From a bacterium SCSIO 12844 (GTDB taxonomy: Bacteria > Pseudomonadota > Gammaproteobacteria > Francisellales > Francisellaceae), in assembly GCA_024397935.1 (NCBI GenBank), contig CP073743.1, positions 3,038,001-3,102,000 on the forward strand: a DNA stretch of 64,000 nt, in the 5' to 3' direction. Positions 27,382 through 36,941 of the stretch are shown piece after piece; the first letter of the stretch is position 1; every line of letters begins with the position of its first letter. The notes under the pieces are model-generated. The model was not told the origin of the DNA and did no database searches. It worked only from the letters and a program-made list of their open reading frames with translations. Position numbers and translations under genes: made by a program.

Positions 27382-28610
27382 ATCATCCTCTTAAATAGCT
27401 TTCTTTTAAGATTATATGCAACACAAAGCATCAATATTGCAACGACATATTCACAAATCACCACAGAAAATGCTAGTGCCATTGCGCCAAAACGACTCAC
27501 AAATATCACAGCTAATAAAACATTGATAATTCCAGAAATCAAATAAATCTTAGCGCAGATAGCTTCTTTACCAAATGGCATTAAAAAATGCATACTTAAC
27601 ACCGAACTAAATGCCACAGCTGGTAATATTGCTGATAAAACATTCAAAATACTAACTGCCTCTATGTATTGATTACCTAAGAGTATTAAAATAAACCATT
27701 TAGCAAATAATATGACAAAGATATGCATACCAATACCCAACAACGTTACAATCATAAGCATCCACTTAAAGATCCTAAACGCTTGATAGATATCATTTTT
27801 AAATCTAATTGACATCTCGGGTAAAAATGCTTGAGATATAGGTGCTAATAATGAACAGCCTGCACGAACGATCTTCTCTGAACCTGCAAAATAGATCAAC
27901 TGTACGCCAGTCGCCATAATACCTAAAAATACAACATTAAATGATGTATATAAACTAACAAATGATACGAGAAAAAAAGCCGAAGATGCGCTTTTAATTT
28001 CATGTAGAATATTTAACAGACTAACTTGCATGCCTTTAGTTGAAAAATTATGCTTAACATATAAATAACAAACAATAAGATTAAGCATTCTAGTAAACAA
28101 TAATGAAAATATAACCCATATCAATGTTCCTGATAGAAAAAATATAGCTAAAATACTTAATATAAACAATAAAGTACTCGCTAACTCTGCAACTAATAGC
28201 ACTTTAACTTTTTGTAAACCTTGAAAAAACCAAGTAAAATTTAAACCCAATAAAACTGCATACAACCAGGCTAATAAATAAATTAAGTTATTTGAAATAA
28301 AATAAAATCCAATTGCAAAACACAGTAATATAAAAGATAAAAACAACTTACTATTATTGACTATCTTTAGCTTATTTTGTATAAAAGTTATCTCATTTTT
28401 ATTTGACGCAATAGCTCTTGTCCCACTGATAACAAACCCAAATTCAACAATTAAGCTCATCCATGTCCCTAAGCTAATTAAAAACAAATAATAAGCAAAG
28501 TCATCATGGTTTAATAACCTAGATAATAAGGGTAATACAACAATTGGCGATAGCATTAAAATTATACGAATGATATAAAATGCTGCTGTATTGTAGATTA
28601 CTTTTTTCAC
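27378..28610 (-). CDS. wzx: Wzx flippase 1 (polysaccharide repeat-unit exporter)
   Basis: 410 residues with about twelve membrane helices in the MATE/MOP arrangement. The N-terminal YNTAAFYIIRIILMLSPIVVLPLLSRLL is the standard start of Wzx proteins. Wzx moves undecaprenyl-linked repeat units to the periplasmic face for Wzy. It lies between the GDP-fucose genes and the GT block. A second Wzx exists at 58288-59772 and is not closely similar by eye. Confidence 0.82.
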   Translation of the reverse strand: MKKVIYNTAAFYIIRIILMLSPIVVLPLLSRLLNHDDFAYYLFLISLGTWMSLIVEFGFVISGTRAIASNKNEITFIQNKLKIVNNSKLFLSFILLCFAIGFYFISNNLIYLLAWLYAVLLGLNFTWFFQGLQKVKVLLVAELASTLLFILSILAIFFLSGTLIWVIFSLLFTRMLNLIVCYLYVKHNFSTKGMQVSLLNILHEIKSASSAFFLVSFVSLYTSFNVVFLGIMATGVQLIYFAGSEKIVRAGCSLLAPISQAFLPEMSIRFKNDIYQAFRIFKWMLMIVTLLGIGMHIFVILFAKWFILILLGNQYIEAVSILNVLSAILPAVAFSSVLSMHFLMPFGKEAICAKIYLISGIINVLLAVIFVSRFGAMALAFSVVICEYVVAILMLCVAYNLKRKLFKRMI

Positions 28611-28625
28611 AATATTAACTACTGA

Positions 28626-29594
28626 TTAAAAATTATTTTGATAGGCTTTATAAGTAGCTTGAATACCATTTTCTAAGCTCATATGATACTTCCAGCCTAA
28701 ACGCGTTAAGTTTTCGACATCTAATAACTTTCTCATTGTACCATCGGGTTTGGTTTTATTAAGTACAATATCACCTGAGTAGCCAACAATTTCTTTTACC
28801 ATCTTTGCTAGCTCTAATATAGAAATATCTTCACCACAGCCAATGTTAATTAAAGGTGGGTTGGTATCTGAGACAATTAAAGTATTATATGTTCCATCAT
28901 CTAAATTCATTAAAAAAATGCAGGCATCTGCCATATCATCTGAATATAAAAATTCTCTTTTTGGTCTGCCTGAACCCCAGACTTCAACCTGAGCTTGATT
29001 GTTAATTTTTGCTTCATGAAATTTACGAATCAAGGCAGGTAAAACATGCGATGTAGTTAAATCATAATTATCATTAGGCCCATAGAGATTCGTCGGCATC
29101 ACTGCTAGATATTGAGTATGGTATTGTCTATTATATGACCAGCACATTTCAATACCTGCAATTTTAGCAATCGCATAAGGTCGATTTGTCAACTCTAAAG
29201 GACCGCTTAACAAATAATCTTCTTTCATTGGTTGAGGACAATTTTTTGGATAAATACATGAGCTACCTAGAAATAACAAACGTTTTATTTGATGCTTATA
29301 AGCCTGATCTATCACATTTTGCTGAATATTAATATTCTCTCGAATAAAGTCCGCAGGATAGGTATTATTAGCATAAATACCTCCAACTTTAGCTGCTGCT
29401 AAAAAAACATACTCGGGCTGCTCTAATGCAAAAAAATCAGCGACTTTTTGTTTATCGGTTAAATCTAACTCTTTATGCGAACGCGTCACAATATTTGTAT
29501 AGCCATAAGCTTGTAACTGGCGCATCAAAGCTGAGCCAACTAAGCCATTATGACCGGCAACATAAATTTTTGCATGCTGACTCATAAAATTCAT
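28626..29594 (-). CDS. fcl: GDP-L-fucose synthase
   Basis: 322-residue SDR enzyme (WcaG/Fcl) that epimerises and reduces GDP-4-keto-6-deoxymannose to GDP-L-fucose. It has GHNGLVGSAL (NADP loop), the catalytic Ser in LGSSCIYP, Tyr-x-x-x-Lys in RPYAIAK, and PTNLYGPNDNY. The ATG overlaps the gmd stop by one base (TAATG). It is made together with gmd and manC, giving most of the GDP-fucose route. Confidence 0.94.
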   Translation of the reverse strand: MNFMSQHAKIYVAGHNGLVGSALMRQLQAYGYTNIVTRSHKELDLTDKQKVADFFALEQPEYVFLAAAKVGGIYANNTYPADFIRENINIQQNVIDQAYKHQIKRLLFLGSSCIYPKNCPQPMKEDYLLSGPLELTNRPYAIAKIAGIEMCWSYNRQYHTQYLAVMPTNLYGPNDNYDLTTSHVLPALIRKFHEAKINNQAQVEVWGSGRPKREFLYSDDMADACIFLMNLDDGTYNTLIVSDTNPPLINIGCGEDISILELAKMVKEIVGYSGDIVLNKTKPDGTMRKLLDVENLTRLGWKYHMSLENGIQATYKAYQNNF

Positions 29595-30703
29595 TATTCC
29601 AACCCTCGTTTAATTTCGTAGCCACCATCCATTAAATACTTATCTTTTTTCATCAATGCTAAATCTGAGCGCATCATATCTTTAACAAGCATTACTAAAT
29701 TATATTTTGGCTTCCAGTTTAATTTTTGATAGGCCTTAGTTGGATCACCAATAAGCAAATCAACTTCAGTGGGTCTAAAATAACGCGAATCAACTGCAAC
29801 GACTTCTTTACCAATAGGTAGTTGATAATCAGGATCTGCACAAGAAACAACATAAGCTTTCTCATCGATGCCTTCACCTTTGAATTCAAGCTCAATATCT
29901 ACTTCTCTAAATGCCAATCTAACAAACTCTCTTACTTGGGTTGTCACACCTGTTGCCATCACCCAATCTTCAGCTTCATCGGCTTGTAAAATTAACCACA
30001 TCATCTCAACATAGTCTTTTGCATGGCCCCAGTCTCTTTTAGCATCCATGTTGCCCAAATACAATGTATCTTGTAAACCTAAAGCTATTTTAGCCGCTGC
30101 TCTTGTAATTTTACGCGTCACAAATGTTTCACCACGAACGGGAGACTCATGATTAAATAAAATACCATTACAAGCAAATAGATTATAAGCTTGTCGATAG
30201 TTAACGGTAATCCAATAGGCATATAACTTGGCAACCGCATAGGGTGAACGCGGATAAAAAGGTGTTTTTTCATTTTGAGGAATTGCCTGCACCTTACCAT
30301 ATAGCTCTGAAGTAGAAGCCTGATAAATCTTCGTTTTGTTATCTAACTGCAAAACTCTAACTGCTTCTAAAATACGCAATGTACCTAACCCATCAGCATT
30401 GGCAACATATTCTGGTGTTTCAAAACTAACATGGACATGACTCATTGCTGCTAAGTTATATATCTCATCGGGTTGAATCTTTGCAATGAGTCTTGTTAAA
30501 TTTGAGGAATCAGTCATATCACCATAGTGTAGATGAAAATCTTTACTGGATTGGTGACCGCTATATAGATGATCAATTCTATCTGTGTTAATTAAACTAC
30601 TTCTTCGAACTAAGCCATGGACTTCATAGCCTTTATTTAATAAAAATTCAGCGAGATAAGAACCATCTTGACCAGTAATACCCGTTATAAAAGCTTTTTT
30701 CAT
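29594..30703 (-). CDS. gmd: GDP-mannose 4,6-dehydratase
   Basis: 369-residue extended SDR enzyme. It carries [15 protein letters not shown], the GMD-specific VRRSS near residues 32-36, the catalytic Thr/Glu in ASTSELYG, Tyr-x-x-x-Lys in SPYAVAK, and [15 protein letters not shown]. The length is typical. The start overlaps the manC stop by 4 bp (ATGA), so translation is coupled. Confidence 0.95.
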   Translation of the reverse strand: MKKAFITGITGQDGSYLAEFLLNKGYEVHGLVRRSSLINTDRIDHLYSGHQSSKDFHLHYGDMTDSSNLTRLIAKIQPDEIYNLAAMSHVHVSFETPEYVANADGLGTLRILEAVRVLQLDNKTKIYQASTSELYGKVQAIPQNEKTPFYPRSPYAVAKLYAYWITVNYRQAYNLFACNGILFNHESPVRGETFVTRKITRAAAKIALGLQDTLYLGNMDAKRDWGHAKDYVEMMWLILQADEAEDWVMATGVTTQVREFVRLAFREVDIELEFKGEGIDEKAYVVSCADPDYQLPIGKEVVAVDSRYFRPTEVDLLIGDPTKAYQKLNWKPKYNLVMLVKDMMRSDLALMKKDKYLMDGGYEIKRGLE

Positions 30704-32115
30704 TCATACAATTCCTCAAACCGTTCAATATCATCATCTGAAAGATAACTACCTGACTGTATTTCTAACATTTCAGCAGGCAAATGCCCAATCGAAATTA
30801 CTTGATGCTTTTGTAGCGGTAGTATATTAATCGACATACCTTGAGATAGCAAATGCTCTTTATTATCAATGCGTATTTTCACTGCACCACATAATACGGT
30901 AAAGTATTCACTCTTATGATAGTGCATTTGTAATGAGCTTTTTGAATTTACTTTAAAATAGAGTTTATTGACTATAAAGTTATTTCCTTTTGCAATCTGA
31001 TCACTATAACCCCAAGGTGCGTAATGTCGTTTATGCTTAACAATCTCTTGGCGACTATCCAAATTTAGCTTATTAACTAATACTTTTATCTCTTGAGTAT
31101 GGTTTGTATCTGCTACTAATATTGCATCTGCTGTTTCGACAACTATTAAATTATTAATCCCAGCAGTTGCTAATAGTCGATCATGAGAGCGCAAATAACA
31201 ATCTTTGGTATTGACATGATAAACATCGCCTTTAACAATATTACCATCTTGATCTTTTTTAGCTAAATCAAATAAAGCTCTCCATGAACCAATATCTGAC
31301 CAGTTTAAGTCCATCAATGGGATCAGTGCAATTTTTTCTGATTTTTCCATCACCGCATAATCAATTGAAATATCCATACACTGTGCAAAACTTTCACGAT
31401 GAACACGAATAAAATCTAAATCTTTTTGTTTTAGATTAAAACTTTCAAGGCATTGTTGATATATTTGAGGCTCACTTTTTTTTAATTGATCTAAATAGGT
31501 TGATGCCTTAAACAAAAACATACCACTATTCCAATAATAATTACCTTCAGCTAGATAAGTTTTAGCCTTTTCTTTATTTGGTTTTTCAACAAATAAGTCA
31601 ACATCATAAATAAAGTCATTTTTTTTATTACCAAGCTTAATATACCCATAGCCTGTATCAGGTGATTTTGGCTGTATACCAAAGGTATATAAATAATCAT
31701 CATCTAATTCTGCTTGAGTTAGTGTTTTAATAACATGATCAAAATTATCGATATAATGATCAGATGGAGATACGAGCATATAGGCATCTTCATTTTCAAG
31801 CACTGCCAATGCAGCTAACGCAATTGCTGGTGCTGTATTTTTAGCTAATGGTTCAAGAATAATACTAGCGTTGTCAATTTCTAGCGCCCTTAATGACTCT
31901 GCCACCTGAAAGCGATGATCTTCATTACAAACGATAATTGGCGCTTCAAATAAAGACTCATTAACATAACGCAAACAGGTATTTTGCAGCAGTGTATGAT
32001 CATCAATTAACTGAATAAATTGTTTTGGTGACTTCTTTCTTGATAATGGCCAAAGCCTAGAGCCAACACCTCCTGAGAGAATTACAGGATAAATCTTGCA
32101 ACTAAAATTTGCCAC
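30700..32115 (-). CDS. manC: Mannose-1-phosphate guanylyltransferase / mannose-6-phosphate isomerase
   Basis: 471-residue bifunctional-type enzyme. The N-terminal nucleotidyltransferase has [19 protein letters not shown] and [10 protein letters not shown]. The C-terminal cupin domain (about 350-465) has [13 protein letters not shown], the type II phosphomannose isomerase signature. It makes GDP-mannose for gmd. It starts with GTG, sharing a base with the preceding stop (TAGTG). A phosphomannomutase gene (manB) is not in the window and must lie elsewhere. Confidence 0.93.
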   Translation of the reverse strand: MANFSCKIYPVILSGGVGSRLWPLSRKKSPKQFIQLIDDHTLLQNTCLRYVNESLFEAPIIVCNEDHRFQVAESLRALEIDNASIILEPLAKNTAPAIALAALAVLENEDAYMLVSPSDHYIDNFDHVIKTLTQAELDDDYLYTFGIQPKSPDTGYGYIKLGNKKNDFIYDVDLFVEKPNKEKAKTYLAEGNYYWNSGMFLFKASTYLDQLKKSEPQIYQQCLESFNLKQKDLDFIRVHRESFAQCMDISIDYAVMEKSEKIALIPLMDLNWSDIGSWRALFDLAKKDQDGNIVKGDVYHVNTKDCYLRSHDRLLATAGINNLIVVETADAILVADTNHTQEIKVLVNKLNLDSRQEIVKHKRHYAPWGYSDQIAKGNNFIVNKLYFKVNSKSSLQMHYHKSEYFTVLCGAVKIRIDNKEHLLSQGMSINILPLQKHQVISIGHLPAEMLEIQSGSYLSDDDIERFEELYE

Positions 32116-33371
32116 TATAAAACTACCTTTTCTTTTTTATTAGAGACGATATTTTTTACATCAATGATCACATCTTTTGCATTGATTAATGTTTGAATTT
32201 GACTTTGTTTAAATTGATCATGGGCTACTGCAACAATCACACAACGACATAAGCTTAATGTTTCAATTGGCTGGATGTCAATATCATAGGCATTTTTTGC
32301 ATCATCTTTATCTGCTTGGTCATCAATAACCAACGGCTCAATATAATATGATTTAAGTTCATTAATTATATCAATTACTTTTGTATTTCTAACATCAGGG
32401 CAATTTTCTTTAAAGGTAAACCCTAGAATGGCTACTTTGCTATTACGTATGGATAAATTATGTTTAATCATTTCTTTCACCGTTAATTCTGCAACATATT
32501 TACCCATGCTATCATTTATACGCCGCCCCGATAATATTACTTCAGGATGATAACCTAACTGTTCTGCTTTATAGGTTAAATAATAAGGGTCAACACCAAT
32601 ACAGTGCCCGCCAACAAGCCCAGGTTTGAATCTCAAAAAGTTCCACTTAGTTTCAGCAGCTTCTAACACTTCATAAATATCGATATCCATCAGATGAAAA
32701 ATCTTGGTTAACTCATTAACAAAAGCAATATTAATATCACGTTGTGAGTTTTCAATCACTTTAGCAGCCTCAGCAACTTTGATCGAACTTGCTTTATAAA
32801 CACCTGCTTCTATCACTGATGCATAAACATCCGCTATAATATCACAAATAGCTTTTGTTTGCCCTGATACGACCTTTTTAATCTGAGTAAATGTATGCTT
32901 TTTATCTCCTGGATTTATTCTCTCTGGCGAATAACCAACAAAAAAGTCACGCCCACAAATAAGCTTTGATTCTTTTTCTAATATTGGCACACAGTCTTGT
33001 TCAGTTGCACCTGGATATACCGTTGACTCATAAACAACAATATCGCCTTTTTTTAATGCTTTGCCTATTGTTTCAGATGCCTTTAATAAGGGAGTTAAAT
33101 CCGGTTTATTTGCTCGATCAATTGGCGTTGGTACTGCCACAATATGAAAATCTGCTTTTTTTAAATCAGCTATATCATCAGTTAAAACTAAATTTGCTGA
33201 TTGTAACGTGTCATTTGTTACTTCCAGTGTATAGTCAGAACCTCTTTTAAGTGCTGCTATTCTTCTGGAGTTAATATCAAATGCAATGACTTGCTGTTTT
33301 TGGCCAAAAGCCACTGCAACAGGTAGCCCAACATAGCCTAAACCAATTACTGAAATAGCTCTTTCAATCAT
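32115..33371 (-). CDS. Nucleotide-sugar dehydrogenase, TviB/WbpO-like (UDP-HexNAc 6-dehydrogenase)
   Basis: 418 residues of the UDP-glucose/GDP-mannose dehydrogenase family, which oxidise C6 of a nucleotide sugar twice with NAD. The NAD loop is VIGLGYVGLPVAVAFG and the catalytic Cys lies in GLVGGHCIGVDPYYL; GFTFKENCPDVRNTKV is the C-terminal signature. The sequence resembles the Vi-antigen TviB/WbpO group, acting on UDP-GlcNAc or UDP-GalNAc, rather than WecC. A true WecC is encoded two genes upstream, so the island makes two different uronic acids. It overlaps wecB by 4 bp. Confidence 0.82.
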   Translation of the reverse strand: MIERAISVIGLGYVGLPVAVAFGQKQQVIAFDINSRRIAALKRGSDYTLEVTNDTLQSANLVLTDDIADLKKADFHIVAVPTPIDRANKPDLTPLLKASETIGKALKKGDIVVYESTVYPGATEQDCVPILEKESKLICGRDFFVGYSPERINPGDKKHTFTQIKKVVSGQTKAICDIIADVYASVIEAGVYKASSIKVAEAAKVIENSQRDINIAFVNELTKIFHLMDIDIYEVLEAAETKWNFLRFKPGLVGGHCIGVDPYYLTYKAEQLGYHPEVILSGRRINDSMGKYVAELTVKEMIKHNLSIRNSKVAILGFTFKENCPDVRNTKVIDIINELKSYYIEPLVIDDQADKDDAKNAYDIDIQPIETLSLCRCVIVAVAHDQFKQSQIQTLINAKDVIIDVKNIVSNKKEKVVL

Positions 33372-34522
33372 TTATCAGCCTTATTTAAATGAGTATCATA
33401 TAATTTTAATTGCCCTATGATTCTTTGACTAGCTAAACCATCTCCATAAGGATTAACTGCTTGCGCCATTTGACTATATAAATTAGCATCATCGATTAAT
33501 GCTGAAACTTCATTAACAATATGCGCTTTATCTGTACCTACTAATTTGGCTGTTTTAGCACTAACACCTTCTGGCCGTTCTGTTGTATTACGCATAACTA
33601 AAACTGGTTTAGCTAATGATGGCGCTTCTTCTTGCACACCACCTGAATCAGTTAATACTAAATAACAATGAATCATTAAATAGATAAAAGGTTCATAATC
33701 TAACGGTTCGATTAAATGCACATTATCAATCTCAGATAATAAATCAAAGACAGGCTTTATAACATTTGGATTTAAATGAACAGGATAAATAAAATGCATA
33801 TTGGGATATTTTTTTGCTAACACATGAATTGCCTGACAAATATTAATAAACCCTTCACCATGATTTTCCCTTCTATGACCTGTTATCATAATAAAGGGCT
33901 GCTTATCCTGAATAATTTTTGTCGCACTTTTAAATAGTTTACTCCATGAATGTTGCCAACTAATGCGATTTTTTATCCAAAGTAATGCATCTATTACTGT
34001 ATTGCCAGTAACGGTGACATGATCTTTTTTAACACCTTCTGATAAAAGATTATCTTGTGAAATAGGCGTTGGTGCAAAGTGTAGATTAGCAATACGGCTG
34101 ACTAATTGGCGGTTTGCTTCTTCTGGGTAAGGCGATGATAAATTATAAGTTCTAAGACCTGCTTCAACATGCGCTATATTTATCTGGTTATAAAAGGCTG
34201 TTAATGCTGCTGCAAAACAAGAAGTTGTATCACCTTGCACAATAAGCCAATGCGGTTTTTCTTTTTTAAGAATATCTTCTAATAACGTCACTGTTTTTGC
34301 TGTGATCATCGATAAAGTCTGATTGGGCTGCATAATATCTAAATCATAATCAACCTTTAGTTCAAATAATGCCACCATCTGATCAAGCATTGAACGATGT
34401 TGGCCAGTTAAACATACAATACTTTGAAATTGATCATCTTTTTCTAGTGCTTTAATCACTGGTGCCATCTTAATTGCTTCTGGACGCGTGCCAAAGACAC
34501 TTAAGACTTTTATTTTATTCAT
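33368..34522 (-). CDS. wecB: UDP-N-acetylglucosamine 2-epimerase (non-hydrolysing)
   Basis: 384-residue GT-B-fold epimerase that converts UDP-GlcNAc to UDP-ManNAc. It has the signature SVFGTRPEAIKMAPVI at the N-terminus, GDTTS, EAGLRT, PEEANR, TGHRREN and SGGVQEEAPS. The ATGA overlaps tie it to wecC and the TviB-like gene. With wecC it provides UDP-ManNAcA. Confidence 0.94.
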   Translation of the reverse strand: MNKIKVLSVFGTRPEAIKMAPVIKALEKDDQFQSIVCLTGQHRSMLDQMVALFELKVDYDLDIMQPNQTLSMITAKTVTLLEDILKKEKPHWLIVQGDTTSCFAAALTAFYNQINIAHVEAGLRTYNLSSPYPEEANRQLVSRIANLHFAPTPISQDNLLSEGVKKDHVTVTGNTVIDALLWIKNRISWQHSWSKLFKSATKIIQDKQPFIMITGHRRENHGEGFINICQAIHVLAKKYPNMHFIYPVHLNPNVIKPVFDLLSEIDNVHLIEPLDYEPFIYLMIHCYLVLTDSGGVQEEAPSLAKPVLVMRNTTERPEGVSAKTAKLVGTDKAHIVNEVSALIDDANLYSQMAQAVNPYGDGLASQRIIGQLKLYDTHLNKADK

Positions 34523-35712
34523 AAAGCAAATATTCCCTTCGCATCAATAACACATTTATCTAAAATCATTGATTTATCTAAGTTTTTAAACTCTTTGTGA
34601 TCAACCAGAACTAAGATGATATCAGCTTGCTTTAATGCATTATCTAAATCAACAAGTTCAATACCCTCTAACTGATCAATATTGGGTTCTACTACAATCA
34701 CCCGCGATGAAAGTTTATCTTGAATTTGTTTGATAATAGATAATGAAGGTGACTCACGTAAATCATCAATATCAGCCTTAAAGCTAGCCCCCAAACAGGC
34801 AACTACTGGACTTTTATATTTATCAGCTTGCTTAATAACCTGATTGATAACCCATTGCGGTTTATAATCATTAACTTCTCGTGCCTTTTTAATTAGTTTT
34901 GCCTCTTTTGGTGCTGCACTGACGATAAACCAAGGATCTACAGCAATACAATGTCCACCAACGCCGGGACCTGGTTGTAAAATATTGACCCTTGGGTGAT
35001 GATTGGCTAGGCGAATTAATTCCCAAACATCAATATCTAACTTATGACAAATTAAAGATAATTCATTGGCAAAGGCAATATTAACATCGCGAAATGAGTT
35101 TTCTGTTAACTTTGTCATCTCAGCTGTACGTGCATTAGTTGCTAGTACTTTACCCTTTACAAAACTTTGATAAAATTCAAGCGCTTTTTCTGTTGATGCC
35201 TGATTAATGCCACCAATGACGCGATCATTTTCAACCAGCTCCAATAATACGCGCCCTGGAATGACACGTTCAGGTGAGTGGGCAATATAAACTTCCGTTA
35301 GTTTGGGCCTTAATTCTTTAATGACATCATGAATAAACTCAGTCGTACCGACAGGAGAAGTAGATTCTAAAATAACTAAGTCTTTATTCTTTAAAACATC
35401 ACATAGTGTTTTAATTGCTGATTCAACATAGCTTAAATCTGGTTGATAGCCTTCTTTAAATGGCGTAGGTACAGCAATAATATGTACATCAGCATCTTGA
35501 GGTTTAAGTGATGCTTGTAATTTATTTGAATTAACAGCTGATTTGACCAAAATATCTAAATCTGGCTCAACAATATGTACTTGAGCCTTGTTAATCATAT
35601 CAACTACTTTTTTAGAAATATCAATACCTAAAACATCATAACCTTTAGTTGCTAATAGTGATGCGGTAGGCAATCCAATATAACCTAACCCATAAACATT
35701 AATCTTTTGCAT
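34519..35712 (-). CDS. wecC: UDP-N-acetyl-D-mannosamine dehydrogenase
   Basis: 397-residue nucleotide-sugar dehydrogenase. It carries YGLGYIGLPTASLLA, ESTSPVGTTE, the catalytic Cys in GPGVGGHCIAVDPWF, and GASFKADIDDLRESPS, all WecC-type variants. An in-frame GTG at 35724 would add four residues; the ATG is preferred. It is coupled to wecB by a 4 bp overlap, so UDP-ManNAcA supply for a repeat unit is clear. The length is slightly under E. coli WecC (420). Confidence 0.92.
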   Translation of the reverse strand: MQKINVYGLGYIGLPTASLLATKGYDVLGIDISKKVVDMINKAQVHIVEPDLDILVKSAVNSNKLQASLKPQDADVHIIAVPTPFKEGYQPDLSYVESAIKTLCDVLKNKDLVILESTSPVGTTEFIHDVIKELRPKLTEVYIAHSPERVIPGRVLLELVENDRVIGGINQASTEKALEFYQSFVKGKVLATNARTAEMTKLTENSFRDVNIAFANELSLICHKLDIDVWELIRLANHHPRVNILQPGPGVGGHCIAVDPWFIVSAAPKEAKLIKKAREVNDYKPQWVINQVIKQADKYKSPVVACLGASFKADIDDLRESPSLSIIKQIQDKLSSRVIVVEPNIDQLEGIELVDLDNALKQADIILVLVDHKEFKNLDKSMILDKCVIDAKGIFAL

Positions 35713-35723
35713 ATAAATACTCA

Positions 35724-36941
35724 CTAAGCTTTCAATAACTTCAATTTGATTTCATCCAACATTCTAATCGCAATCTGATTTCGATCAAAATACATTGCAA
35801 CAAAATCCTTAATTCTTTTATGATCAAATTCTTCAACTTTCATTTGAGCAATCGCTTGATTTAAACTTACTGCGTCTTCTGGTTCAAACGCGATACCAGC
35901 TTGTGCTTGATTAATAACAATATCTCTAACTTCTCCTTTAACACCCATTAAAATTGGCTTACCTAGTGCCATTGATTCAAATACTTTTGATGGAATAACC
36001 GTTTCAAAAAGCGGCGTATTTTTTAAATGGACAATACTAGCATCCAACATATTAGTTACTTCAATGGCATCAAAGCGACTACCACTATCGATAAACGTTA
36101 CATTATCTAAAGTTTGTGCTTGTGATTTAATTTGCTCAGCATAAGCACCTGTACCCATAATTATAAAATGAACCGATTGATCTTCAGTTAACTTAGCGGC
36201 CTCTATGATTGTATGAACACTATGTGCCATACCAATTGTACCAATATAGCCAACTAAAAATTTTTCACCAATCTGATACTGTAATTTAAGAGACTGAACA
36301 TCTAAGGGTGGTTTGATTTGACTAAAGTCTATACCATTTTTACAGACGATAATTTTTTCTGGGTCAATGCCATCCTGTTGAATTAATATATTTTTAAAAC
36401 TATCTGTGACTGAAACAATCATATCAGCTTTTTTATATAGTCGTTTAACTGACCAACCAAATAATCTCAATAGCAAATTTTGTTTTCCCATCGCATCGAC
36501 TGCAACTACTGATTCAGGCCATAAATCACGTAATTCAAAAATAAATGCCTTACGCTTAAGCCTTGCTACAAACCAAGCGGCAAATACTGAAAATGGCTGA
36601 GGAGATGTACCAATCACCAAATCAACTTTTTTGATAAACAAGCCTTGTATAGATGCATGCATGCCAAAGCTTAAATAATCAACAATACGTTTAAATGAGC
36701 CTTTATTTTGTGCAATAAAGCTTTTTATACGAATAACTTCTATTCCATCAACTACCTCTTTAGATCGCCATTTGTTTTTATAACCTTGAAACACCTTACC
36801 CTTTGGAAAATTAGGAACGCAAGTTAATATAGTCACCTGATAGCCTTCTTTAACCCAAATTCTTGCATGATCATAAAGACGGTTTGCAAGCGCATTCGAC
36901 TCTGGATAGAAATTATCTGAAATAAATAAAATATGCTTCAT
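35724..36941 (-). CDS. WbuB-like family 4 glycosyltransferase
   Basis: 405 residues with a GT-B fold close to WbuB/WbpH-type enzymes, often annotated as L-fucosamine or N-acetyl sugar transferases. N-terminal: ISDNFYPESNALANRLYDHA, FNFPKGKVF-like PNFPKGKVFQGYKNKW, and FELRDLWPES. C-terminal donor-binding signature: FESMALGKPILMGVKGE. WbuB-like genes usually flank wecB/wecC-type genes and heparinase-like genes, as here. The start overlaps the heparinase-like gene by 4 bp. Confidence 0.8.
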   Translation of the reverse strand: MKHILFISDNFYPESNALANRLYDHARIWVKEGYQVTILTCVPNFPKGKVFQGYKNKWRSKEVVDGIEVIRIKSFIAQNKGSFKRIVDYLSFGMHASIQGLFIKKVDLVIGTSPQPFSVFAAWFVARLKRKAFIFELRDLWPESVVAVDAMGKQNLLLRLFGWSVKRLYKKADMIVSVTDSFKNILIQQDGIDPEKIIVCKNGIDFSQIKPPLDVQSLKLQYQIGEKFLVGYIGTIGMAHSVHTIIEAAKLTEDQSVHFIIMGTGAYAEQIKSQAQTLDNVTFIDSGSRFDAIEVTNMLDASIVHLKNTPLFETVIPSKVFESMALGKPILMGVKGEVRDIVINQAQAGIAFEPEDAVSLNQAIAQMKVEEFDHKRIKDFVAMYFDRNQIAIRMLDEIKLKLLKA

